The translations under genes were made by a program, and so were the position numbers. 47,871 bases of DNA from CAZNLS01 sp964573895 (lineage in GTDB: Bacteria > Acidobacteriota > Aminicenantia > UBA2199), in the NCBI GenBank assembly GCA_964573895.1, contig CAZNLS010000005.1:1-47871 (forward strand). Direction: 5' to 3'. Under the pieces are notes generated by a model, which was not told the DNA's origin, did no database searches, and saw nothing but the letters and a program-made list of their open reading frames with translations. This document shows positions 35,957-44,236 of this stretch, piece by piece (position 1 is the first letter of the stretch; each line of letters begins with the position of its first letter).

Positions 35957-36820
35957 TTACAATACTCCTCTTTCTGAAAAAATTATCAACATTAATAAAA
36001 GAGCAAATACATTTATATTCTTAAACACTCTAAGGAAAAAAGCTTTTTTAAGAACCCTGTCCCTCATCAGAGGGATTGAGATAATTGCTATCCAGAGTGA
36101 AAATCCGATGATAATAGTGATGGATATCAGGTGTGAATAGAGTCCGTAAAATCTCAATAGCAGTCCCGAGCAGATCATTGCAATGATCCAGATGAATATA
36201 AGTTTTGTGAATAGTAATTTGTTAATGATCTTCTCTGCTACGGGGAATCCGGCTTTCCGGTATTCACTTGAATATATTTCAAGAAGCAGCCAGAAATGAG
36301 GTATCTGCCAGATAAAAAAGAATAGCATTAATCCAATCAAACCTGCTGAAAAGTATTCACCCCCTGACGAAAACCAACCGATTGCCGGTGGTAAAGCTCC
36401 TACAAGTGCTCCCGGGAAGACTGAAAGAGGGGTGATTCTCTTCAGATAAGTGTAAATCCCGTTGTAAAGGATCACAGTTAGGATACCTAATATCATTGGA
36501 AATACACCGAAAAAAAACCCTATGGATATTATTCCGGCTGCAATTAGAGATATCGAAAAGATCAGTACAAACCGGGGACTCATATCTCCCGCAGGTATTG
36601 GTCTGTTTTTTGTTCTGTCCATCTTAGCATCATAATTCCGGTCCTGATACTGATTCAATGATGCGGATCCTGCTGCAAGAATCATCAGGGAAACCGTGAA
36701 TAGAAGCATCCGAAGAGTAAATTCAGGTTTGGCAAGGTAAAAACCGGTCGCAGAGGAAAAAGTTGACAATATTATCAGGGGAAGTTTTATCAATTTCGGA
36801 ATCTTTGACAGAGTTTTCAT
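35957..36820 (-). CDS. ctaB: Protohaem IX farnesyltransferase
   Basis: UbiA-family prenyltransferase that makes haem O from haem B for the oxidase. 287 residues with about eight or nine membrane segments. The first Asp-rich motif NQYQDRNYDAKMDRTKNRP (with RPIPAG) is exact for CtaB/CyoE, and the second region IPHFWLLLEIYSSEYRKAG is also present. Its start overlaps the coxB stop by 4 bases. No ctaA is seen in the window. Confidence 0.95.
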   Translation of the reverse strand: MKTLSKIPKLIKLPLIILSTFSSATGFYLAKPEFTLRMLLFTVSLMILAAGSASLNQYQDRNYDAKMDRTKNRPIPAGDMSPRFVLIFSISLIAAGIISIGFFFGVFPMILGILTVILYNGIYTYLKRITPLSVFPGALVGALPPAIGWFSSGGEYFSAGLIGLMLFFFIWQIPHFWLLLEIYSSEYRKAGFPVAEKIINKLLFTKLIFIWIIAMICSGLLLRFYGLYSHLISITIIIGFSLWIAIISIPLMRDRVLKKAFFLRVFKNINVFALLLMLIIFSERGVL

Positions 36821-37737
36821 TTAAGTTCTTTGAGATAATTTACTATTAATTCAACTTCCTTCTTCTTTAGATCTTTGATCTCTTTCATTGCAATAGCATG
36901 GCCTTTAAGTTTGTCAAATGTTGGATTGAGCAGTGAATTTTTGAGATACTCTTTATTTGCTTTAACAGAGATCTCTTTTCCGTTCCTGATCACTATTCTA
37001 TCCTTACCAAAGATCCCGGTAAGTGATATTCTGTTTCCTTTTGATCCCCTGGTTGTATGGCATTCAAGGCAGCCCTTTTTCTTCATTAGGACAAATCCGG
37101 GCTCTGACTCATTTTTTGCACCGGTTTCCGGAGTTATGCCGCTGTTATACCATTTGTTAAAATTTTCTCTGCTCATGACATTTACCTTCGATAGCATATA
37201 GGCATGCCGTTGCCCGCAAAATTCAGCACAAAAAATATCTGCAGGTCCTAATCCCTGAGGTTTGAACCATAAAAAAGTATCTCTGCCGGGAATAACATCT
37301 TCCTTAATTCTAAATGCTGGTATATAAAGGCTGTGAACTACATCAACCGATCTCATTATCAATTTTACATTCTGCCCCACCGGGACAAATAATTCCTTTG
37401 TCTCCTTTCCATTATCGTATATAAAGTTCCATTCCCACATCTTCCCGAATACCTTTATTTTCATCGAGTCTTCAGGAACTTCTCTCAGAAGTTTAAAACC
37501 CTTGTATCCTGACCAGAACATTGCCAGAACTATTAAAACCGGAATGAGTGTCCAGGTTATTTCCACCCAGAGATGTTCTTTTACTTTTTTTGGAACCGGA
37601 TTGTTTTTCTTCGAATATTTTATGGCAAAATAGATCATTATTGCCGTAATACCAATCAGCAGAATTAGTGATATAGCTACTATAAATACAAAAGTCGAAT
37701 CAACAGCTTCGGTTACCGAACTTCCAACTGTATACAT
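36817..37737 (-). CDS. coxB: Cytochrome c oxidase subunit II with haem c domain (caa3-type)
   Basis: 306 residues. Two membrane segments (about 15-40 and 60-78) precede a cupredoxin domain with all CuA ligands: His135, Cys170, Glu172, Cys174, His178 and Met181 (CAEFCGQRHAYM). A fused cytochrome c domain follows with CLECH (Cys223-His227) and a likely Met in AIAMKE. The fusion marks a caa3 oxidase that takes electrons from a c-type cytochrome or directly from complex III. Confidence 0.96.
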   Translation of the reverse strand: MYTVGSSVTEAVDSTFVFIVAISLILLIGITAIMIYFAIKYSKKNNPVPKKVKEHLWVEITWTLIPVLIVLAMFWSGYKGFKLLREVPEDSMKIKVFGKMWEWNFIYDNGKETKELFVPVGQNVKLIMRSVDVVHSLYIPAFRIKEDVIPGRDTFLWFKPQGLGPADIFCAEFCGQRHAYMLSKVNVMSRENFNKWYNSGITPETGAKNESEPGFVLMKKKGCLECHTTRGSKGNRISLTGIFGKDRIVIRNGKEISVKANKEYLKNSLLNPTFDKLKGHAIAMKEIKDLKKKEVELIVNYLKELK

Positions 37738-37745
37738 CTTTCACC

Positions 37746-38024
37746 TCACCTGTATGATATATCAAAAAATGTAAGAGAAATAATTATCGCAAGAGTAATT
37801 ACTGCAACCCCAACCATATATTTAAATACTTTATCCTCATATTTTATATTCATGAAGATAGAGACTACGAGTGAACTCTTGATTATTGCAATCACTACGG
37901 CTCCGAGAATACTCAGGTTCCCCAGGTGCATTGAGGCGACTGTAACAGTTATTATTGTCAGCATTACGAGTCCGAGCCAGACAAGAATATAAGTTGAAAA
38001 TGGTTTTGTGTTTTTGTTTTCCAT
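37746..38024 (-). CDS. coxD: Cytochrome c oxidase subunit IV (prokaryotic, caa3-type)
   Basis: 92 residues with three membrane segments (about 11-30, 39-57 and 67-86). The pattern FSTYILVWLGLVMLTIITV followed by IIKSSLVVSIFMNIKYEDK is that of the small subunit IV of caa3 oxidases. It lies between coxC and coxB with gaps of about 10 bases. Confidence 0.88.
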   Translation of the reverse strand: MENKNTKPFSTYILVWLGLVMLTIITVTVASMHLGNLSILGAVVIAIIKSSLVVSIFMNIKYEDKVFKYMVGVAVITLAIIISLTFFDISYR

Positions 38025-38035
38025 CTCTTATCTCC

Positions 38036-38797
38036 TCATGTTATCAGGTAAAAAAGCGGGAACAGGAATATCCAGATTACATCGACCAGATGCCAGTACA
38101 GTCCGGAATTTTCAAGCTTTATCAGATCCTTCTCACCGGCAGCGGAGTCTGCGGAAAAGATAAGATCCATTTTTACAGACTCAACTTGCTCATTATCCTT
38201 AAAATTAATCAGGGATTTTCCATTCAAATCAGACAAAGTGAGCGAAGGAGTCCCGGCTTTTTCAACAGTGAATCTTTTGAAAGGTCTTTTTCTTATTTTT
38301 AGGTACATTACGGCTAAAATTATTATCCCGATAATAATATGCAGGGCATGCATTCCAGTCATAAGATAGTAGAGGCTGTAGAAAACTTTCTCTCCTGCCG
38401 TATGACTTTCAAGAACTTCAGAGTTAGGAAAAAGGCCGTGTCCTATCTTTGCCGACCATTCAAAGTATTTGTTAATCAGGAATACAAAACCTAAAAAAAT
38501 AGTAAACATTATAAAGCGGGAAGAATTCTTCCTATCTCGTTTTACAAGGCTTGCAACAGCCAGAACCATTGTAAGGCTGCTTGTAAGAAGAATTACAGTG
38601 TTAATTGTCCCCATTTTCAGGCTGAGAGTTGTTGCTGCAAAGTGAAAATCGGATTTAAAATTCGAGCGGTAGACTGAGTACAACAGAAAAAGACCTCCGA
38701 ACAAAAGAAATTCCGTAAACAGAAAAAGCCACATCCCAAGCCTGGCGCCAACAGGATCGGAATGTCCGGTGTGCAGATTTACAGTTTTAGAGCTCAT
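38036..38797 (-). CDS. coxC: Cytochrome c oxidase subunit III with an extra hydrophilic insert
   Basis: 253 residues, longer than the usual 190-210 for this type. Family features: RLGMWLFLFTEFLLFGGLF at the start, MTGMHALHIIIG, and the terminal YWHLVDVIWIFLFPLFYL. Between the last two membrane segments is a polar insert of about 55 residues (about 177-231) with no counterpart I know in standard subunit III. It overlaps the coxA 3' end by 4 bases. Confidence 0.93.
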   Translation of the reverse strand: MSSKTVNLHTGHSDPVGARLGMWLFLFTEFLLFGGLFLLYSVYRSNFKSDFHFAATTLSLKMGTINTVILLTSSLTMVLAVASLVKRDRKNSSRFIMFTIFLGFVFLINKYFEWSAKIGHGLFPNSEVLESHTAGEKVFYSLYYLMTGMHALHIIIGIIILAVMYLKIRKRPFKRFTVEKAGTPSLTLSDLNGKSLINFKDNEQVESVKMDLIFSADSAAGEKDLIKLENSGLYWHLVDVIWIFLFPLFYLIT

Positions 38798-40425
38798 GTT
38801 TCTTCAGTCTCCGGGTAAATATAGGGATCTTCAGTGATCTCAGGCTTATATAAAAAATTTTCATGCGGAGGAGGTGAAGTTGTTTTCCATTCGAGGGTTG
38901 TTCCTCCCCAGGGATTATCACCTGCCGGTGATCCTTTTTTTAACGATTTATAGAGTGTGACAAAGAAGATAACAAGGCCCGTTACAAGTATCCATGAACC
39001 GATTGTAGAGATAAGGTGGTAAGGATGAAACTTCGGAAGATAATCGTAATATCTTCTTGGCATTCCAAACATACCCATTAGGATCATTGGGAAAAAAAGC
39101 ATGTTAAAACCGATGAAAAGGAAAAACCAGCTTAAATATATTCTCCCCTGTTTATACATTTTCCCTGTCATTTTCGGGAGCCAGTAAAGGAGTCCCGCAA
39201 ACAGTGCAAATCCCGAGCCCCCGAACACGATATAGTGGAAATGCCCGACTACAAAAGATGTGTCATGAAGGTATATATCGGTAGATAGTGATCCCAGAAC
39301 AAGTCCTGACAGACCTCCGATAAGAAAAAGGAAAATAAAAGTGAATGTAAACAGAAGGGGAGGAGAAAATCTGATTGAACCTTTGTAAAGTGTTGCCACC
39401 CAGTTAAAAACTTTAATGGCACTGGGGATTGCTACAAGGAAAGTTAAAAGAGAAAAAATAATTCTTGCAGTGTCGCTAATTCCGGACGTGAACATATGGT
39501 GGCCCCAGACAAGATAACCGACAAATGCTATTGCCATGCTTGAAAATGCTATTGCTTTATAACCGTATATTTTTTTTCTTGCAAAGGTCGGAATTATTTC
39601 CGATATAACTCCCATGGCGGGAAGTATCATAATATAAACTGCCGGGTGAGCATATATCCAGAAAAGGTGTTGATATAGGAGAGGGTCGCCGCCCATTGCA
39701 GGGTTAAAAAGACCCAGTCCAAGCGTCCTCTCCGCTACTACCAGCAGGAGTGTTATTGCAAGTATAGGAGTTGCAAGGATCTGAATCCAGGCAGTTGCAT
39801 ATGAACTCCAGATAAAAAGAGGCATCCTGAACCAACCCATCCCTTTTGCCCGCATCCTGTGAATTGTAACGATAAAGTTAAGTCCCGTGAGGATTGAAGA
39901 GAATCCCATAACAAAGGCTCCCAGAACTGCCAGTGTAACATTTGTTCCGGTCCGGACACTGTAAGGAGCATAAAATGTCCAGCCTGTATCAGGAGGGCCG
40001 GCTCCCGAAAAGAGTGATGATAAAGCAATTACTGCTCCCGCGATAAAGATCCACCATGAAAGAAGGTTGAGTCTGGGAAAAGCTACATCATCTGCACCCA
40101 GCTGAAGAGGCAGAAAGAAATTTCCCAGAGTTGCCTGAATCCCCGGAACTATAAAGAGGAATATCATTATGACTCCATGGAGAGTAAAAAAAGCATTGTA
40201 TGTGTCACTTCCCACAATGGTCCTTCCCGGAGCTATCAACTCCAGTCTCATCAAAAGTCCGATAAAAACACCAACGGCAAAAAAGGAGAGGATAGTTACG
40301 AGATAGAGAATACCTACTCTTTTATGGTCTGTCGAAAATATCCAGCCTCCGATTCCCTTATATTTTCCCTGATATTTTAAATAGTTATCACTGTTTTGAA
40401 GTTCATTTTTTGTATCATTTGTCAT
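38794..40425 (-). CDS. coxA: Cytochrome c oxidase subunit I (A-type haem-copper oxidase)
   Basis: 543 residues with twelve predicted membrane segments. Haem and copper ligands: FFTLHGVIMIF (low-spin haem His), YAHPAVYIMILP (CuB His and cross-linked Tyr), WGHHMFTSG (CuB His pair) and VVGHFHYIVFGG (both haem His). HPAVY instead of HPEVY places it in the A2 subfamily, which lacks the usual D-channel Glu. It starts 3 bases past the sco stop. Confidence 0.97.
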   Translation of the reverse strand: MTNDTKNELQNSDNYLKYQGKYKGIGGWIFSTDHKRVGILYLVTILSFFAVGVFIGLLMRLELIAPGRTIVGSDTYNAFFTLHGVIMIFLFIVPGIQATLGNFFLPLQLGADDVAFPRLNLLSWWIFIAGAVIALSSLFSGAGPPDTGWTFYAPYSVRTGTNVTLAVLGAFVMGFSSILTGLNFIVTIHRMRAKGMGWFRMPLFIWSSYATAWIQILATPILAITLLLVVAERTLGLGLFNPAMGGDPLLYQHLFWIYAHPAVYIMILPAMGVISEIIPTFARKKIYGYKAIAFSSMAIAFVGYLVWGHHMFTSGISDTARIIFSLLTFLVAIPSAIKVFNWVATLYKGSIRFSPPLLFTFTFIFLFLIGGLSGLVLGSLSTDIYLHDTSFVVGHFHYIVFGGSGFALFAGLLYWLPKMTGKMYKQGRIYLSWFFLFIGFNMLFFPMILMGMFGMPRRYYDYLPKFHPYHLISTIGSWILVTGLVIFFVTLYKSLKKGSPAGDNPWGGTTLEWKTTSPPPHENFLYKPEITEDPYIYPETEET

Positions 40426-40428
40426 TTT

Positions 40429-41229
40429 TTATTCCTTCTTTCTCCTCTTTCTTGTACTGAGAAACAGCCAGGTTATAAAAATAAGACCGAAGAATACCGT
40501 TATCGTTCCGGTAACTTTTAATATATTAAATACATATGTTTTTCCTTCGGGGTCATAGCTGAAGCAGTAAAGCAAAACTTTACTTATTGTGGCACCTATT
40601 TTACCTTTGGAAGCCTCAAGCATTCCGAGCTTCACATCAAACGGTAGAAACCTGATACCGTAAAAATACCTGGTTATCTTTCCTTCCGGGGATAACATTA
40701 TTAATCCGGTCGGATGTGCAAAATCATCACCGGTTCTCTTGAAATAGAAGCCCAATGAATCGGTAAGTTTTCTTATTGATTCTTTGTCACCCGTGAGGAA
40801 ATGCCATGCATCCGGAGGAAATTTCTTGTTGAATCTCTTCATGAAATTATCTTTAATATCTTTTGCTGCTGCGGGATTGTCATCTTCATTGAATGATACT
40901 GTGATTACATTGTAATCCTTTCCCGGCTTAAGTGATATCTTGTCGAGAACGTCTACTTCTGCACCGAGAAGAGGTTTACAGACAGTCGGGCAGTCGAAAT
41001 AGACAAGGGATATTACCGTGGTATTAGTTATAAGATCCCTCAATTTAACCTGTTTGCCATTAGAATCTTTAAAGACCAGATCAAGGGGGACTATATTTCC
41101 CTGTCGTTCTTTGATTCCTACTTCAGGGATCGGGTCATCAAACCTGGCGTAATTATTTGAGGTGATAATAAACAGACAGACCGGTACAATGAATAAAAAA
41201 AATAAATTTCTTCTTGATAGTTTTTTCAT
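40429..41229 (-). CDS. sco: SCO1/SenC-type copper chaperone
   Basis: Thioredoxin-fold protein that delivers copper to the CuA site. 266 residues: N-terminal hydrophobic signal or anchor (9-24), CPTVC copper motif (Cys80, Cys84), the third ligand His in DDFAHPTGL, and a second membrane segment near the C-terminus followed by a basic RKRRKKE tail. It is first in the cox-act operon. AAAGGA precedes the ATG. Confidence 0.94.
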   Translation of the reverse strand: MKKLSRRNLFFLFIVPVCLFIITSNNYARFDDPIPEVGIKERQGNIVPLDLVFKDSNGKQVKLRDLITNTTVISLVYFDCPTVCKPLLGAEVDVLDKISLKPGKDYNVITVSFNEDDNPAAAKDIKDNFMKRFNKKFPPDAWHFLTGDKESIRKLTDSLGFYFKRTGDDFAHPTGLIMLSPEGKITRYFYGIRFLPFDVKLGMLEASKGKIGATISKVLLYCFSYDPEGKTYVFNILKVTGTITVFFGLIFITWLFLSTRKRRKKE

Positions 41230-41283
41230 TTGAATTCCTTTGAACTATTTATATCATTTTTTTAAATAAAAAAAAATATTAGA

Positions 41284-41299
41284 ACAATTTTAAAATTGT
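41284..41299. promoter_or_regulatory. Perfect 16-base palindrome downstream of the sco promoter
   Basis: ACAATTTTAAAATTGT is a perfect inverted repeat placed at about +8 to +23 relative to the predicted start, where a repressor site would be expected. It does not match FNR, Rex or Fur consensus sites that I know. It could be chance in AT-rich DNA. Confidence 0.4.
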
Positions 41300-41313
41300 A
41301 ATTGTTATAAATA

Positions 41314-41342
41314 ATGGTAAATCAGGTTCGATTAAATGTCAA
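41314..41342 (-). promoter_or_regulatory. Predicted promoter of the cox-act operon
   Basis: On the minus strand, perfect TTGACA (plus 41337-41342), 17 bases, then TACCAT (41314-41319), with an untranslated leader of about 75 bases before sco. It lies in the short gap after nnrE. Confidence 0.55.
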
Positions 41343-41363
41343 GTATTTCAAGCTCTGTTTATA

Positions 41364-42098
41364 TTAATATTTAAGCCTGATAATGTCATTTTCATGAAAG
41401 ATCATATCTGTTCCGGGTATCTTAAGTTCGTTTCTGTACAATTCATTCGGAACGCTGATATCACAGAGATAGATATCTCCGGTTAAGTTCCGGACGCTCT
41501 CAATTTTGAATGCTTGTTTAGGCAAAGCGATTGTTAACGTATAGTCTGCCTGGATGCATGAAGTTGCAATGGATCCTTTGTCAGGATCAATACCGGAGGG
41601 CATATCGAGGGATATGATTCTGCACTTCTGCCTGTTTGCAAATTCAATCATAGACTTTACATTTCCCGAAGGTGAACCATTTATACTGTAACCGAGAATT
41701 CCATCTAAAATCAGATCAGGTTTAATTGAATATCTGCTTTTAAACTTTTCAATCTTAACTCCGATGTTGTTTAAAATTTCAAATTGTTTCCCCGGGACAC
41801 TTTTAATATCATTCCATTCTTTTGATGCTGAAATGAAGACCTGAAATCCGCGATTATGGAGTCTTCTCGCTGCTGCTGCAACTCCTCCGCCGTTTCCACC
41901 ACTGCCTGCAAGAACGAGAATTTTAGGATCCTTATAACTTCTGTTAAAGATGATGCTTGCTGTAAAATCTGCCAGGTTTCTGCCCGCATTTTCCATCATC
42001 TGAAAAAGATTTATTCCATATTTTTCTATCATCAGACGGTCAACTTTTCTCATCTCTATACTTGAAATGTGGGGAATGTTCTTCACCGCCGGATACAT
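41364..42098 (-). CDS. nnrE: NAD(P)HX epimerase (YjeF N-terminal domain)
   Basis: Repairs hydrated NAD(P)H by epimerisation. The 244 residues hold the YjeF_N domain alone: MMENAGRNLADF, the nucleotide-binding LAGSGGNGGGVAAAARRL, LDGILGYSINGSP and SLDMPSGIDPDKG with the catalytic Asp. The usual fused NnrD kinase/dehydratase half is absent from this window. The loop GGNGGGV differs slightly from the common GNNGGDG. AAGGAG precedes the ATG. Its function has no evident tie to the oxidase genes next door. Confidence 0.86.
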   Translation of the reverse strand: MYPAVKNIPHISSIEMRKVDRLMIEKYGINLFQMMENAGRNLADFTASIIFNRSYKDPKILVLAGSGGNGGGVAAAARRLHNRGFQVFISASKEWNDIKSVPGKQFEILNNIGVKIEKFKSRYSIKPDLILDGILGYSINGSPSGNVKSMIEFANRQKCRIISLDMPSGIDPDKGSIATSCIQADYTLTIALPKQAFKIESVRNLTGDIYLCDISVPNELYRNELKIPGTDMIFHENDIIRLKY

Positions 42099-42180
42099 TG
42101 ATAAACTCCTTATTTTATAATATCATTATTGTTATTATCCTATATTATATAATTCAAATCTATTTAATTGGAAGATTAAC

Positions 42181-44184
42181 ATGAAAAGTTTAAAGTTAAT
42201 AATAATAAGTTTTTTAATTACAGTCACTGCCGGGTGTGGAAAAAAAGAGAGAACATTTAGTGTGCCTCCTACTTTTGTAACCAATATTGAGCAGAACATA
42301 ATTAAAGCCGGTACATGTGATATTAATAACTGGAGTGGTTTTAAAATTAACAGTGGAATTATTAATTCATCAAAAAAAATATCAAAATTAATTTTCTGGA
42401 GAAAAAACCCTGGAGTTGAAAGCGTCACCATTGAATATACTTTAACCGACCGGAAATCAGATATTTTTATAAATGGGAAAAAAAAGTTTACTCTTCTTAA
42501 ATCTTTAAATTACAGAAAGTATTCTTTCCAGGCTAAATTATTAAAAGGTGCGAATTTCCTTGAGTTCAGAAGGGATGGGAGGGGAGTTCTCAAATTAAAA
42601 TATGTCAATTTTGGGGAGTCTGTCAGGGCAAAAAAACGATTTTTGACTGCCGGAGACAATGCTGCACACTATTTCCCACCCGGAAAAGGCAGTATTGAAT
42701 TTGAGGGGAAGGGGCAAATCAAATTAAGAAAAGTCTTGTTTCAGAAAGGAATAAAAAAAGAGAATATTGAAAAAATAAAAATATCTTCTCAAAAAAAATA
42801 TTCAATAGAATTTTCATCGCCGGGATTTATTGAAATTTCTATTTTACAGGGAGGGGTTGATATAGTTGATCTTGGGTTTAAAAGAAGGAGTAATAAGATT
42901 CATTTAAGTAAAGAATTTATCGGAAAAAAGCCTGAGGTATTTATCTTTCTTATCGACGGATGCAGTATCTATCACCTTGGCACTTACGGATATGAAAGAG
43001 AGACATCTCCCGAGCTTGACACTTTTTCCAGAGACTCTGTTATGTTTATGAATGCTTATTCAAACGCCACTTTCACAAGGTCCAGTGTAGCTTCCATTTT
43101 CACCGGATTTTATCCTCACAGACATAAATTAAGGCTGCTGACAAACAGACTTCCCTCCGGCCTTTTCATGATGCCGGAATTTTTTAAATCATTCGGATAT
43201 TCGACCTCTCTCATCACGGAAGCCGGTAATGTCTCAAAAGTGTTCGGGTTCACTCAAGGGGTCGATTATTACAGAAAGGTGTTTTTCCGTTGGCAGGACC
43301 CGAGGTATCAGAAGAGAAATGCCGTTAAAAGCTTTGACAAAGTTCTCGACTTTAAAACTCCCAGATTTGTTTATGTTCACTTTAGAGAACCCCATTTTCC
43401 AATTATCCCTCCTGCTCCTTTTGCAGACATGTTTAGGGACAAAAAAAAGAGACCCGGTAAGAGGAGAATAATTTTCGATCTTGTTAAGCTCAGAAATCGG
43501 GGGTACAAATTCACAAAGAAAGATATCAGAGATGTGATAGATGATTATGACTCATCTGTAAGACATGTCATTTATGAATTTAACAAACTTTTAATTAAAC
43601 TTAAGGAAAAAGGACTTTATGATAATTCGATGATAGTGTTTACATCCGATCATGGAGAAGCATGTTATGAACATGGGGAGTGGGGGCACGGGAGCAATGT
43701 CTATGAAGAGACAAGCAGAGTCCCGCTGATAGTTAAATTCCCACTCAGCATGGGATTAAAAAATTTAAAAGTAGAGCGATTGGTTCAACTTGTTGATATC
43801 TTTCCCACATTTGCAGGACTCTTTGGTGAAGAGAGATTTTTTGACGGAGAATCGTTATTGAAATCAATAAGAGATCCTCAGATAGATGACAGGTTTACTG
43901 TCTCTGTAACCTACGGAACGCCGCCTTCTGTGGGGATAAGGTGGAGGAACTGGTATTATATAATCAATTTATATGATAATAGTGAAGAACTTTTTGATCT
44001 TTCGGTTGATCCTCTTGAAAATGTTGCCCCGGCAAATCACGATATTTCTCTCTTCTTCAGGGCAAAATTTTTTGACTGGTTAAATGATTTTGACAATCTT
44101 GAAAGGACAAGCCAGTCTATGGACTTGAAAAAACTTCCCAAAGATGAATATGAAAATCTTAAATCACTTGGTTATATCAATTGA
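42181..44184 (+). CDS. Alkaline-phosphatase-superfamily (sulfatase-like) lipoprotein with Thr nucleophile
   Basis: 667 residues. A signal peptide with lipobox TAGC (Cys19) implies membrane attachment. An N-terminal beta-rich region (about 20-250) has no domain I recognise. The sulfatase-fold part (about 255-560) has FLIDGCS (first metal Asp), TSDHGE and GHGSNVYEET (metal ligands). At the nucleophile position the sequence is NATFTRSSVASIFTG: Thr299 stands where sulfatases have the formylglycine Cys/Ser, and the Arg of C-x-P-S-R is missing. That argues against a formylglycine sulfatase and for a phosphodiesterase or phosphotransferase-like enzyme. GGAAG precedes the ATG; it is the first of the rightward genes. 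Confidence 0.8.
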   Translation: MKSLKLIIISFLITVTAGCGKKERTFSVPPTFVTNIEQNIIKAGTCDINNWSGFKINSGIINSSKKISKLIFWRKNPGVESVTIEYTLTDRKSDIFINGKKKFTLLKSLNYRKYSFQAKLLKGANFLEFRRDGRGVLKLKYVNFGESVRAKKRFLTAGDNAAHYFPPGKGSIEFEGKGQIKLRKVLFQKGIKKENIEKIKISSQKKYSIEFSSPGFIEISILQGGVDIVDLGFKRRSNKIHLSKEFIGKKPEVFIFLIDGCSIYHLGTYGYERETSPELDTFSRDSVMFMNAYSNATFTRSSVASIFTGFYPHRHKLRLLTNRLPSGLFMMPEFFKSFGYSTSLITEAGNVSKVFGFTQGVDYYRKVFFRWQDPRYQKRNAVKSFDKVLDFKTPRFVYVHFREPHFPIIPPAPFADMFRDKKKRPGKRRIIFDLVKLRNRGYKFTKKDIRDVIDDYDSSVRHVIYEFNKLLIKLKEKGLYDNSMIVFTSDHGEACYEHGEWGHGSNVYEETSRVPLIVKFPLSMGLKNLKVERLVQLVDIFPTFAGLFGEERFFDGESLLKSIRDPQIDDRFTVSVTYGTPPSVGIRWRNWYYIINLYDNSEELFDLSVDPLENVAPANHDISLFFRAKFFDWLNDFDNLERTSQSMDLKKLPKDEYENLKSLGYIN

Positions 44185-44236
44185 TGTTGAATTGAAACAT
44201 ATACACTATTATAATTTCTGTTAATCAGGAGAAATC

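Noticed and set aside
42135..42431. 98-codon hydrophobic open frame on the minus strand
   Set aside because: Antisense to the start of the lipoprotein gene; no ribosome site and no recognisable domain.
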